Assembly (NCBI RefSeq): GCF_020524485.1
Contig: NZ_JAIVLF010000001.1
Span: 744,001-808,000, forward strand
Origin: Novosphingobium profundi
GTDB lineage: Bacteria; Pseudomonadota; Alphaproteobacteria; Sphingomonadales; Sphingomonadaceae
Direction of reading: 5' to 3'
Length of the DNA stretch: 64,000 nucleotides
The notes beneath the pieces are model-generated. The model made no database searches, was not told the origin of the DNA, and saw only the letters and a list, made by a program, of their open reading frames with translations. A program made the translations under genes and the position numbers. Shown here one piece after another: positions 31,178-38,903 of this stretch; within the stretch, counting starts at the first letter, position 1, and every line of letters begins with the position of its first letter.

Positions 31178-32086
31178 ATGCGCTACGACCTTAACTTGCT
31201 TCCCATCTTCGTTGCCCTGATGGAGGAGCGCAATGTTACGCGGGCCGCGCAGCGGGTCGGGATGACGCAGCCTGCACTGTCCAACGCGCTCTCGCGCCTG
31301 CGGGTGATGCTGCAGGATCAGCTCTTCATTCGTGAGCGCTATGGCATCCAGCCTACGCCCATTGCGCTCGAACTCGCGCCGACGATTGCCGAGGCACTGG
31401 CCAAACTTGATGATGCCGTGCTGGGCCAGCAGGCCTTCGATCCGGCGAAGGCCGAGCGGGTCTTCACCATCGCCCCGAATGGCTATGTCGAGTTCGTTCT
31501 GGTGCCCGCCGTGGTGGCCCGGCTCCAGCAGGTGGCACCGGGTATCAAGCTGCGGCTGACACCCTATGGCAACGATCTGGCCGAGACGGGCGTCGTGTCC
31601 GGCACGACCGCGCTGGTGCTGGGCCGTATCGTCGATCCGCCCGACAATCTCGTCGTACAGCACCTTATGGATGAAAGCCTGGCCTGCGCCGTGCGGGCAG
31701 ACCATCCTTCTGTGGGCGACGCGATGACGCGCGCGCAGTTCGAGGCGTTGAAGCACGTCAACATCATGCCTCCGGGGCGCATGCGCGCGGGTCTGTTCCA
31801 GGCGCTCGCCCAGCAGGACCTCAAGCGCGAGGTGGCCATTTCCGTCACCAACTTCTTCGCGGTCGCCGAGATGGTGGCGGCCACCGACTATTGCGCAACG
31901 CTGCCCTCGCTTATCTGTCAGCGGCTGAGGCAGGATCCGCGTCTGAAAATCCTGCCAACCCCGGTGGACCTTGGCACGTTCCCCGTCGAAATGGCCTGGC
32001 ATGTCCGGTACCGGCAGGACCCGGCTCATCGCTGGCTGCGGGGATTGATTGCCGATGTGGTTCGGGAGCTGTCAGCTTCCGCGTGA
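31178..32086 (+). CDS. LysR-family transcriptional regulator
   Basis: A 302-residue regulator started at ATG 31178 (MRYDLNLLPIFVALMEERN). The N-terminal winged helix reads NVTRAAQRVGMTQPALSNALSRLR, followed by a type 2 periplasmic-binding-like effector domain (ERVFTIAPNGYVEFVLVP, LVLGRIVDPPDNLVVQHLMDE). The NodD/DsdC-like layout of the start suggests the PBP2_LTTR_aromatics-like group. It is divergent from the DJ-1/ABM pair across 117 bp of AT-rich DNA, which probably holds its operator. Confidence 0.88.
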   Translation: MRYDLNLLPIFVALMEERNVTRAAQRVGMTQPALSNALSRLRVMLQDQLFIRERYGIQPTPIALELAPTIAEALAKLDDAVLGQQAFDPAKAERVFTIAPNGYVEFVLVPAVVARLQQVAPGIKLRLTPYGNDLAETGVVSGTTALVLGRIVDPPDNLVVQHLMDESLACAVRADHPSVGDAMTRAQFEALKHVNIMPPGRMRAGLFQALAQQDLKREVAISVTNFFAVAEMVAATDYCATLPSLICQRLRQDPRLKILPTPVDLGTFPVEMAWHVRYRQDPAHRWLRGLIADVVRELSASA

Positions 32087-32219
32087 AGCGCCTCGTGCCA
32101 CCCAAGCCTCGCTTGCGAGCTATCCCAAACGCAAGATCGCCCCGGAAAGCCGAAGCTATCCGAGGCGATCCCGGTTGGGAGCTCATGGAAGGGGCGAAGG
32201 GCGCCCGGTGCCGTGCGGA

Positions 32220-33842
32220 TCAGGCTGCAGCGGGCGCCTTGGCGAAGTAGGTCTCGACCAGCATCTTGGAGGCGTGCCGCGCCAGTGCCTGCGTGGGGGC
32301 ATTGGTGTTGCCGCTGATGATCTGGGGCATGATCGAGGCGTCGATGACGTGAAGGTTGTCGATGCCCTTTACCTTGAGGCGCGCATCGACGACGCTCATC
32401 GGGTCCTCGGGCTTGCCCATCGCGCAGGTGCCGACCGGATGCCACATGGTGGTGGCAACCTGCTTGACGAACCCGCCGATGTCCTCGTCGCTCTGGACGG
32501 CCGCGCCGGGGACGAATTCCTCCTCGATCACCTCGGCCAGCGAGCGCTGTGCCATGACCTTGCGCAGGGCCTTGACCGCCGCGATGCCGACCTTGAGGTC
32601 GTAAGGATCGCCGATGAAGTTGGGGTTGATCAGCGGCATCGAGGTGGGATCGGCGTCGGCAAGGCGAACCCAGCCCCGGCTTCGGGGCTGGAGCACCACC
32701 GTGGCGAAGGTGACGCCCGAGCGCGAACCCGACGGGTTGAGGCCGTCCTGCGAAATGATCGGCTCGTGGTAGCATTGGACCGTGGGTTCCTGGTTCTCCA
32801 GGTCATCCGGATCGAAGTAGGACACGGTCTCGATGCCATTGCCCGAGGCCGGGCCGTCGCCCGTGACCAGATAGCGCGCGCCCGAGGCCAGCATGCCCAC
32901 CCCTTGCGCGGCGGACTGATAGCCCATCTTGCCCTTCACGAAGGCGGCGATCGGAATGATCGGGTGGTCCTGCAGGTTTTCGCCGACGCCGGGCAGGTCC
33001 TCGATCACGGGAATGCCGAACTTCTCGAGCTGTTCGCGCGGGCCCACGCCCGAATACATGAGCACCTTGGGGCTTTGCACGGCGCCTGCCGAGAGAATGA
33101 CGAGATCGGCGCGGATTTCTTCTTCCTGCGACCCGTGGCGCACGCAAACGCCGACCGCCTTGTGGTTCTCGATCAGAACCTTCGTCACCGTGCGCGACGT
33201 CAGGAGATCGACGCGGCCGGCATCGACCTGGGGATGCAGATAGGCGACCGCCGCGCTGGCGCGCTTGCCATTGTCGATGTTCATCTGGACCGGGGATACG
33301 CCGGTCTGGGTCGTGCCGTTATAGTCGGCGTTGTAGTCCAGGCCGAACTCCTGAAACGCTTTCATGCAGCGCTGGTTGAGCTCGTTGATGCCCTTGGGCA
33401 GTTCGACCGAGAGGGGGCCGTCGATGCCGTGATGCTCGTTGTGGAAGGTGTCGTTGCGCTCCTGCTCGATGTAAGTCGTGCGCATCGTGTCCCACGACCA
33501 GTCGCCGGTTTCGCCCACGGCCTCCTGCCAGGCGTCGAAATCCTGCTTCTGGCCGCGCACGTAGCACATCGCGTTGACCGATGTGCCGCCACCCACGACC
33601 TTGCCCATGCGGAAGCGGCGGCGCTGGCCGTTCACGGGTACGGTGTCGTAGGGCCAGACCGCGGTATCCTTGGCGAGCAGTTTGGAATAGCCAGCGGGAA
33701 TGTGGATCATCGGGTTGCGATCCAGCGGCCCGGCTTCCAGCACGGCAATCGATTTGTCGGTGTGCTGTGCGAGGTAGTCGGCAACGACGCAGCCTGCCGC
33801 GCCGCTGCCCACGATGAGAACGTCGTAGTGCTTTCCAGACAT
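32220..33842 (-). CDS. GMC-family FAD alcohol/choline oxidoreductase
   Basis: A 540-residue flavoenzyme started at ATG 33842. The FAD-binding start DVLIVGSGAAGCVVADYL, the GMC signature near GGGTSVNAMCYVRG, GAVQSPKVLMYSGVGP, and the catalytic end with MWHPVGTCAMG and SGNTNAP are all present. GMC enzymes oxidise alcohols to aldehydes; the partner aldehyde dehydrogenase 37 bases upstream would take the product to an acid. The substrate might be a long-chain or polyether alcohol, as in PEG-degrading sphingomonads; this is speculation. Confidence 0.88.
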   Translation of the reverse strand: MSGKHYDVLIVGSGAAGCVVADYLAQHTDKSIAVLEAGPLDRNPMIHIPAGYSKLLAKDTAVWPYDTVPVNGQRRRFRMGKVVGGGTSVNAMCYVRGQKQDFDAWQEAVGETGDWSWDTMRTTYIEQERNDTFHNEHHGIDGPLSVELPKGINELNQRCMKAFQEFGLDYNADYNGTTQTGVSPVQMNIDNGKRASAAVAYLHPQVDAGRVDLLTSRTVTKVLIENHKAVGVCVRHGSQEEEIRADLVILSAGAVQSPKVLMYSGVGPREQLEKFGIPVIEDLPGVGENLQDHPIIPIAAFVKGKMGYQSAAQGVGMLASGARYLVTGDGPASGNGIETVSYFDPDDLENQEPTVQCYHEPIISQDGLNPSGSRSGVTFATVVLQPRSRGWVRLADADPTSMPLINPNFIGDPYDLKVGIAAVKALRKVMAQRSLAEVIEEEFVPGAAVQSDEDIGGFVKQVATTMWHPVGTCAMGKPEDPMSVVDARLKVKGIDNLHVIDASIMPQIISGNTNAPTQALARHASKMLVETYFAKAPAAA

Positions 33843-33879
33843 CAGGTAACCTTTCTTTTTGTTATGTCGTGCGCCGGCT

Positions 33880-35361
33880 TCAGAACGGGTAAGCCGGTGC
33901 CTCTCCCTTGATCGTGACCCACTGCCACTCGGTGAATTCCTCCCAGTTCGCCGGGCCGCCGATGGCGCTGCCGTTGCCCGAGGCGCCGACGCCGCCGAAG
34001 GGGTTGACCACCTCGTCGTTGACCGTCTGGTCGTTGATGTGGAGGAGGCCGGTCTGGAGCTGCTCGCCGATCGCCATGGCGCGCGACACGTTGCGCGACT
34101 GGATGGCGGCGGAGAGGCCATACTCGGTCTGGTTGGCAAGCTTTACGGCTTCGGCATCGTCGGCGAAGGTGGTGACGACCGCAACGGGCCCGAAGATCTC
34201 TTCGCGAAAGGCGCTCATCTCGGGGGTGACGCCTGCAAGGACGGTGGGCGTGTAGAACAGCTTCTCACCCTGGCCGCCCGTGACGAGCGTGGCGCCCGCA
34301 TCGAGGCTTTCCTGGACGACCTTGGCGACGTGGTCGGCCTGGCGCTGGTTGATCAGCGGGCCGATGGCGACGTTCTCGTCGGTGGGGTCGCCCATCGGGA
34401 GTGCCTCGGCCTTCTCGCCCAGGGCCTTCACGAAGTCCTCGGCAATCGCTTCGTGGACGAGCACACGGCCCGCCGACATGCAGATCTGTCCCTGGTGCAG
34501 GAACACGCCCCAGGCGACGTTGCGAAGCGCAAGGTCGATATCGGCGTCGTCGAGCACGATGATCGAGTTCTTGCCGCCCAGCTCCAGGCTCACCTTCTTG
34601 AGATGGCGGCTCGCGTTCTGGCCGACCATGCGACCCGCGCCGGTCGAGCCGGTGAACTGGATCATGCCGACCTCGGGGTCCGAGCACAGCGCCTCGCCCG
34701 CTTCGCTGCCGCCGGGAAGGACGTGCAGGAGGCCGGAGGGCAGGCCCGCCAGTTCGAACAGGCGCGCAATGACCAGGCCGCCGCAGATTGCGGTGCGCGG
34801 GTCGGGTTTCAGGATCACCGCATTGCCCACGGCCAGCGCGGGCGCGACCGCGCGCATGGCGAGGTAGAGTGGGAAATTGAAAGGCGAGATGATGCCCACG
34901 ACGCCAATCGGGCGGCGCCGCGCCATGTTGATGCGGCCGGGCGTGGTGGGCAGGACAAGGCCCTGCGCCTGATGGGGCATCGCGGCGGCAAGCTGGATGG
35001 ACTTCAGCGTCACGGTCAGCTCGAACGCCGCCTTGGCGCGGGCCGAGCCGCTTTCACGGACCAGCCAGGTGACGATATCCTCGAAGTGCGTCTGGCCGAT
35101 GGACAGCGCCTTCAGGAACACCTCGGCGCGGGCGTCGGGGGTGAGGGCGGCCCATTCGCGCTGGGCGCGGCGGGCGGACTTCGCCGCTTCGGCAACGGCT
35201 TCGGCGTTGGCGAGCGCAATCTGGCCCAGCTCCTTGCCGGTGGCGGGTTCGATGGCCTGCGTGGTGTCCTCGCCAGCCGTCCAGCCATTGCCGTAGAACA
35301 TACCGGAAAGATACTTTTCGGGGAGGAAACCGGCTGCGTCCTGCGCGCTGGTGTTCGTCAT
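33880..35361 (-). CDS. NAD(P)-dependent aldehyde dehydrogenase
   Basis: A 493-residue enzyme. ATG 35361 is chosen because CGGAG lies at better spacing than for the ATG at 35367. Motifs: GVVGIISPFNFPLYLAMR, LKPDPRTAICGG, FTGSTGAGRMVG, SLELGGKNS with the general base, and HQGQICMSAGR with the catalytic cysteine. The pattern fits benzaldehyde/aromatic aldehyde dehydrogenases (PRIGVVGIISPFNFP type). It is first in an operon with the GMC oxidoreductase and divergent from a LysR regulator. Confidence 0.88.
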   Translation of the reverse strand: MTNTSAQDAAGFLPEKYLSGMFYGNGWTAGEDTTQAIEPATGKELGQIALANAEAVAEAAKSARRAQREWAALTPDARAEVFLKALSIGQTHFEDIVTWLVRESGSARAKAAFELTVTLKSIQLAAAMPHQAQGLVLPTTPGRINMARRRPIGVVGIISPFNFPLYLAMRAVAPALAVGNAVILKPDPRTAICGGLVIARLFELAGLPSGLLHVLPGGSEAGEALCSDPEVGMIQFTGSTGAGRMVGQNASRHLKKVSLELGGKNSIIVLDDADIDLALRNVAWGVFLHQGQICMSAGRVLVHEAIAEDFVKALGEKAEALPMGDPTDENVAIGPLINQRQADHVAKVVQESLDAGATLVTGGQGEKLFYTPTVLAGVTPEMSAFREEIFGPVAVVTTFADDAEAVKLANQTEYGLSAAIQSRNVSRAMAIGEQLQTGLLHINDQTVNDEVVNPFGGVGASGNGSAIGGPANWEEFTEWQWVTIKGEAPAYPF

Positions 35362-35464
35362 GCCCATCTCCGTTCTCTTGTTTTTTATCGCGTATTGGCG
35401 ACCTGAATGGAGCCGGAGGTAAGTTTTCTCCCCAAGGATGCAAAGACCATCTAGGTTCCTTTAC

Positions 35465-35479
35465 ATATCGATCTGGTAT
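35465..35479. promoter_or_regulatory. LysR-type operator candidate (ATAT-N7-GTAT)
   Basis: ATATCGATCTGGTAT matches the ATAC-N7-GTAT site used by BenM/CatM-type LysR regulators with one difference and has the T-N11-A core. It lies in the 149-bp divergent region between the aldehyde dehydrogenase and the LysR gene, 32 bases before the latter's start. Confidence 0.5.
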
Positions 35480-35510
35480 ATTGCAGGGCGTGGTCGCAAC
35501 GAGAGGAACC

Positions 35511-36428
35511 ATGGCGGACATTCGGCGTTTGCGTTATTTCGTGGCGGTTGCCTCGGAGCAGAGCTTTACCCGCGCGGCGGCGCGGCTCCACATGGCGCAA
35601 CCCCCGCTCAGCCGCCGTATCCAGGAAATCGAGGAAGAGCTTGGCACGCAGTTGATCGAGCGTTCCTCGCGCCCGCTCTCACTCACGCCCGCTGGCCAGC
35701 TGTTCTACGCCCACGCCCTTCAGGTGCTCGAACGCCACGATACCATGGAGCGGGCGATGGAGCGCTTCATCAAGGCGGAACGGCCACGCTTCACGCTGGG
35801 CGTGCAACCCTCCGAGTTCTACGTCCGCCTCCCGCAGATCGTGCGGCGCTTCCGCACGCAGGACCCGGGTACGGACCTGGTCCTCACCGAGATGAGCAGT
35901 TCCGAGCAGATCGCGGCCCTGAAGGAAGGCCGGATCGATGCGGGACTGGGGCGTGTGCGAATCGATGATCCTGCAATCGAGCGCGAAGTGCTGCGCGAGG
36001 AACGCCTTGTCGCCGCGCTGCCACCGGGCGCGGGGCCTGCGAACGAGCCCATTGGCCTCGACCGTCTGGCGCGCATGCCCCTGCTGCTCTATCCGCGTGA
36101 GCCGCGCCCCAGCCACGCCGACGTGGTCCTGTCCGTCTTTCGCGATTCCGGCCTTAGTCCCGAGGAAGTGATCGAGGTGCGCGAACTGGAGACGGCGCTC
36201 ATCATGGTCTCGGCTGGGGTCGGGGCCTGCCTCATCCCGGCTTCCTCGCAGTGGCTCGCTCATCCCGAGGTGATCTGCCGTCCGGTGCAGCCGCGGGCTG
36301 TCTCGCCGATCATTCTCTACCACCGCCCCGGTGAGGCTTCGCCCCAGTTCGGCACGCTCCTGCGGACATTCGCCTCCCTGTTCCAGGAATGGGGCTATCC
36401 GCTCTCGGCGCGCCTGTTGCAGGCGTGA
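35511..36428 (+). CDS. LysR-family regulator, BenM/CatM-like
   Basis: A 305-residue protein starting MADIRRLRYFVAVASEQSF at ATG 35511; the frame is open upstream to 35481. The helix-turn-helix FTRAAARLHMAQPPLSRRIQEIEEELG and the effector domain (PRFTLGVQPSEFYVRLPQIVRRFR, LVLTEMSSSEQIAALKEGRIDAGLGR) match the BenM/CatM/CbbR-like clade that senses aromatic or organic acids. It should control the divergent aldehyde dehydrogenase-GMC operon through the ATAT-N7-GTAT site. Confidence 0.88.
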   Translation: MADIRRLRYFVAVASEQSFTRAAARLHMAQPPLSRRIQEIEEELGTQLIERSSRPLSLTPAGQLFYAHALQVLERHDTMERAMERFIKAERPRFTLGVQPSEFYVRLPQIVRRFRTQDPGTDLVLTEMSSSEQIAALKEGRIDAGLGRVRIDDPAIEREVLREERLVAALPPGAGPANEPIGLDRLARMPLLLYPREPRPSHADVVLSVFRDSGLSPEEVIEVRELETALIMVSAGVGACLIPASSQWLAHPEVICRPVQPRAVSPIILYHRPGEASPQFGTLLRTFASLFQEWGYPLSARLLQA

Positions 36429-36565
36429 CAGCCACAGGTGCGCAGGCAAGTCTCGTGTTGGTAGACGGATCGGACGCTTGACCCATGGCCGTCCGGCCTT
36501 TCATAACAGGTGGTAAGATGGCGTCCTGAAGGGCGTGGGACGACAGATTCCGCAGGGAGAGAGAC

Positions 36566-38161
36566 ATGTCACGTGCCGTATTCGCGCTGACCGCGCTGCT
36601 GTGCGCGGGGATCGCAACACCGGCCCTGGCGAGGGCGGACGGGACTTTGATCGAGGCGGATGAAGCGCGCTGCACACGCGTCGCGCATGAGCGTTTCGGT
36701 GAGGATGTCACCCTGACCCGGGTCGTGCATCTGGACGTGACCCCGGCGACGGCCGGTGACGCGCAAGGCACGCCGCGCATGTCCGCGCTCCCCGCCCATT
36801 GCCGGATCGAAGGCATCATCAACGCGCGCACGGGCGCCGATGGCAAGGACTACGGCATCGGTTTTGCGATGGCGCTGCCCGATGACTGGACGGGGCGCTT
36901 CCTGCTCCAGGGCGGCGGCGGGCTCAACGGCAGTGTGAAGCCTCCGGTGGGGCCTGTCGCCAGCGATGGCACGCCGGCACTGGCGCGCGGCTTTGCGGTC
37001 ATCAGCCACGACAGCGGGCACAAGGGCGCGGTCTTCGACGACAGTTTCCTGGCCGACCAGCGCGCTGCGCTCGACTTTGCCGAAGCCTCGGTGGAGCGCG
37101 TGGCGCTGCTCGGCAAGGCGATCGCGACGCGTTACTACGGCGCGCCCATCGCGCACAGCTACATGACCGGCTGCTCGACGGGCGGGCGCGAGGGCATGCT
37201 CGCCTTCCAGCGCTATCCCGAACTGTTCGACGGCATCGTGGTCGGAGCCCCCGCGATGCGTTCGGCGGATTCGAACCTCGGGGTCGAATATACCCAGGTT
37301 CTGTTCAATCAGGCCGTGCCCAAGGATGTGGACGGCGTGCCCATCCTCAGCCAGGTCCTGACCGACGCCAATCGCAAGGCGATCCTGGCGGGTATCCTCG
37401 ACCAGTGCGATGGCCTGGATGGCCTGAAGGATGGCATGGTGGAGAACGTCGCGCAGTGCCGCTTCCAACCGGCTCGTATTGGCTGCGAGGAGGCACCGGG
37501 CGAGGGGTGCCTGTCGGCCGGACAGGTGCGCGCGCTGGAGCTCGGGCTGGCGGGGCCCAAGGACAGCGCAGGCTATCCGCTCTACGTGCGCATGGCGGCC
37601 GATACCGGCATCGTGGCAAGCCCTATGGGCTATCTGCCGACAGGGCTTCCCGGCCCCTTCGGCCCCCCCAACCGCGCGACCGAGATCGACCTTGATGCGA
37701 GCATCCACGCGATCCGCAACACCGCCTGGCAGCGCCTGACCGACACCAACTACTGGACCAACCTCAGCACCTATCTGGGCCGGGGGGGCAAGGTCCTGTT
37801 CTTCCACGGCGTCTCGGACTTCTGGTTCTCGCCCTTTGCGACCTGGGACTACTACCAGCGCGCGGCCGAGGCGAACGGTGCGGACTTCACGCAGGCGAGC
37901 CGGTTCTACATGGTCCCCGGAATGCTGCACTGTTCGGGCGGCAACAGCTTCGAGGAGTTCGATCTCCTCTCTGCCATCGTCGCCTTCGTGGAAGAGGACA
38001 AGGCCCCCGAGGCCGTGACCGCCTATCGCAAGCGTGAGGGGGAGGATCATGTGCGCGAGAGCAGGCCCCTATGCCCCTATCCCGCGCATGCGGCCTACCA
38101 GGGCGGCGATCCGAGGCGCGCGGAGAGCTTTACCTGTGAGCCGCCAACCGAGGCCGACTGA
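36566..38161 (+). CDS. Tannase/feruloyl esterase family hydrolase
   Basis: A 531-residue exported alpha/beta hydrolase with a signal peptide ending ATPALARA and a GGGAGAGAG-like RBS region upstream. Residues: CRIEGIINARTG, LPDDWTGRFLLQGGGGLNG, VISHDSGHKG, the nucleophile motif TGCSTGGREG (S204), FDGIVVGAPA, and a C-terminal HGVSDFWFSP and MVPGMLHCSGG with the probable catalytic histidine. Enzymes of this family cleave ester bonds of gallic or ferulic acid, and some cleave phthalate-type esters. Released aromatic acids would suit the neighbouring aldehyde dehydrogenase and LysR genes, but no direct link is visible. Confidence 0.88.
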   Translation: MSRAVFALTALLCAGIATPALARADGTLIEADEARCTRVAHERFGEDVTLTRVVHLDVTPATAGDAQGTPRMSALPAHCRIEGIINARTGADGKDYGIGFAMALPDDWTGRFLLQGGGGLNGSVKPPVGPVASDGTPALARGFAVISHDSGHKGAVFDDSFLADQRAALDFAEASVERVALLGKAIATRYYGAPIAHSYMTGCSTGGREGMLAFQRYPELFDGIVVGAPAMRSADSNLGVEYTQVLFNQAVPKDVDGVPILSQVLTDANRKAILAGILDQCDGLDGLKDGMVENVAQCRFQPARIGCEEAPGEGCLSAGQVRALELGLAGPKDSAGYPLYVRMAADTGIVASPMGYLPTGLPGPFGPPNRATEIDLDASIHAIRNTAWQRLTDTNYWTNLSTYLGRGGKVLFFHGVSDFWFSPFATWDYYQRAAEANGADFTQASRFYMVPGMLHCSGGNSFEEFDLLSAIVAFVEEDKAPEAVTAYRKREGEDHVRESRPLCPYPAHAAYQGGDPRRAESFTCEPPTEAD

Positions 38162-38171
38162 CCCGGCCTAT

Positions 38172-38903
38172 TCAGCGCGTGAAACGGAACTCGGCGAGGG
38201 TCTCCACGATCTGTCCGTCTGCATCGACCCGGCCAATGCCGATCCCTTCGACCATTCCCTCTGCGTGCGGGGGATCGGCCTTCGCCTGCACCATGAAGGC
38301 ATCGAGCTCGGGGCTCGTCTCGCGGGCAAGCAGGGTCAGGTGCGGATCGAACTGGGCAAAGACGTTGGGCGATCCGTAGCGCTCGAAAACGGGCAGTTTG
38401 TCGGGATAGGCCTCCATCCATTCGGGCGGGGCTACCGCGTGGTCGCGCAAGGGTTCGGCCGCGAGCGTGACGAGGTCGGCGAGGCGCTGGAGGGCGGCGC
38501 TGCGCTCCAGGGTCAGGAACAGCCAGTCCGAGGGTGTGCGCTCGGCTCCCGTGATGACAAGCGGGATGCGCGCCTGCTGCCGGGCGAGGGCGCCGATGGC
38601 GGCGATCAGCTTTTCTTCCGAGCCTTGTGGGTACTGCGTCAAGTAGAGCGTTGCGTGCACGGCGTGCCCCCGCGCCTGGAAGCTGGTCATGCCGCGGGCG
38701 GCAAGATCCTCGCTTGCCTTCGTGACGGCCTCTTCGATCGCGGGGGAGGGAATGGCGTAGACGTTCAGGCGCACCGGCTCCTGGGCATGGGCACCAAACG
38801 CGAGCGTCATGCCGACAAGACCGAGCAGGGCGGCAAGAAGGCGGGCGAAGCGGTGGTGCGGGGTCCCACGCTCAGCCGCCCGGGTGATAGCGTTTCTCGA
38901 CAT
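38172..38903 (-). CDS. Exported 2H phosphoesterase / 2'-5' RNA ligase-like protein
   Basis: A 243-residue protein started at ATG 38903, overlapping the end of the acylase gene by 32 bases. It has an N-terminal signal (LLAALLGLVGMTLAFGAHAQ) after a basic stretch. The mature part carries two HxT motifs of the 2H superfamily: HATLYLTQYP and FDPHLTLLA, about 115 residues apart, as in LigT/ThpR. A periplasmic location is unusual for a fold normally acting on cytoplasmic RNA or cyclic phosphates. Its tight coupling to a penicillin-acylase-family enzyme suggests a joint extracytoplasmic role, which is unknown. Confidence 0.72.
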   Translation of the reverse strand: MSRNAITRAAERGTPHHRFARLLAALLGLVGMTLAFGAHAQEPVRLNVYAIPSPAIEEAVTKASEDLAARGMTSFQARGHAVHATLYLTQYPQGSEEKLIAAIGALARQQARIPLVITGAERTPSDWLFLTLERSAALQRLADLVTLAAEPLRDHAVAPPEWMEAYPDKLPVFERYGSPNVFAQFDPHLTLLARETSPELDAFMVQAKADPPHAEGMVEGIGIGRVDADGQIVETLAEFRFTR

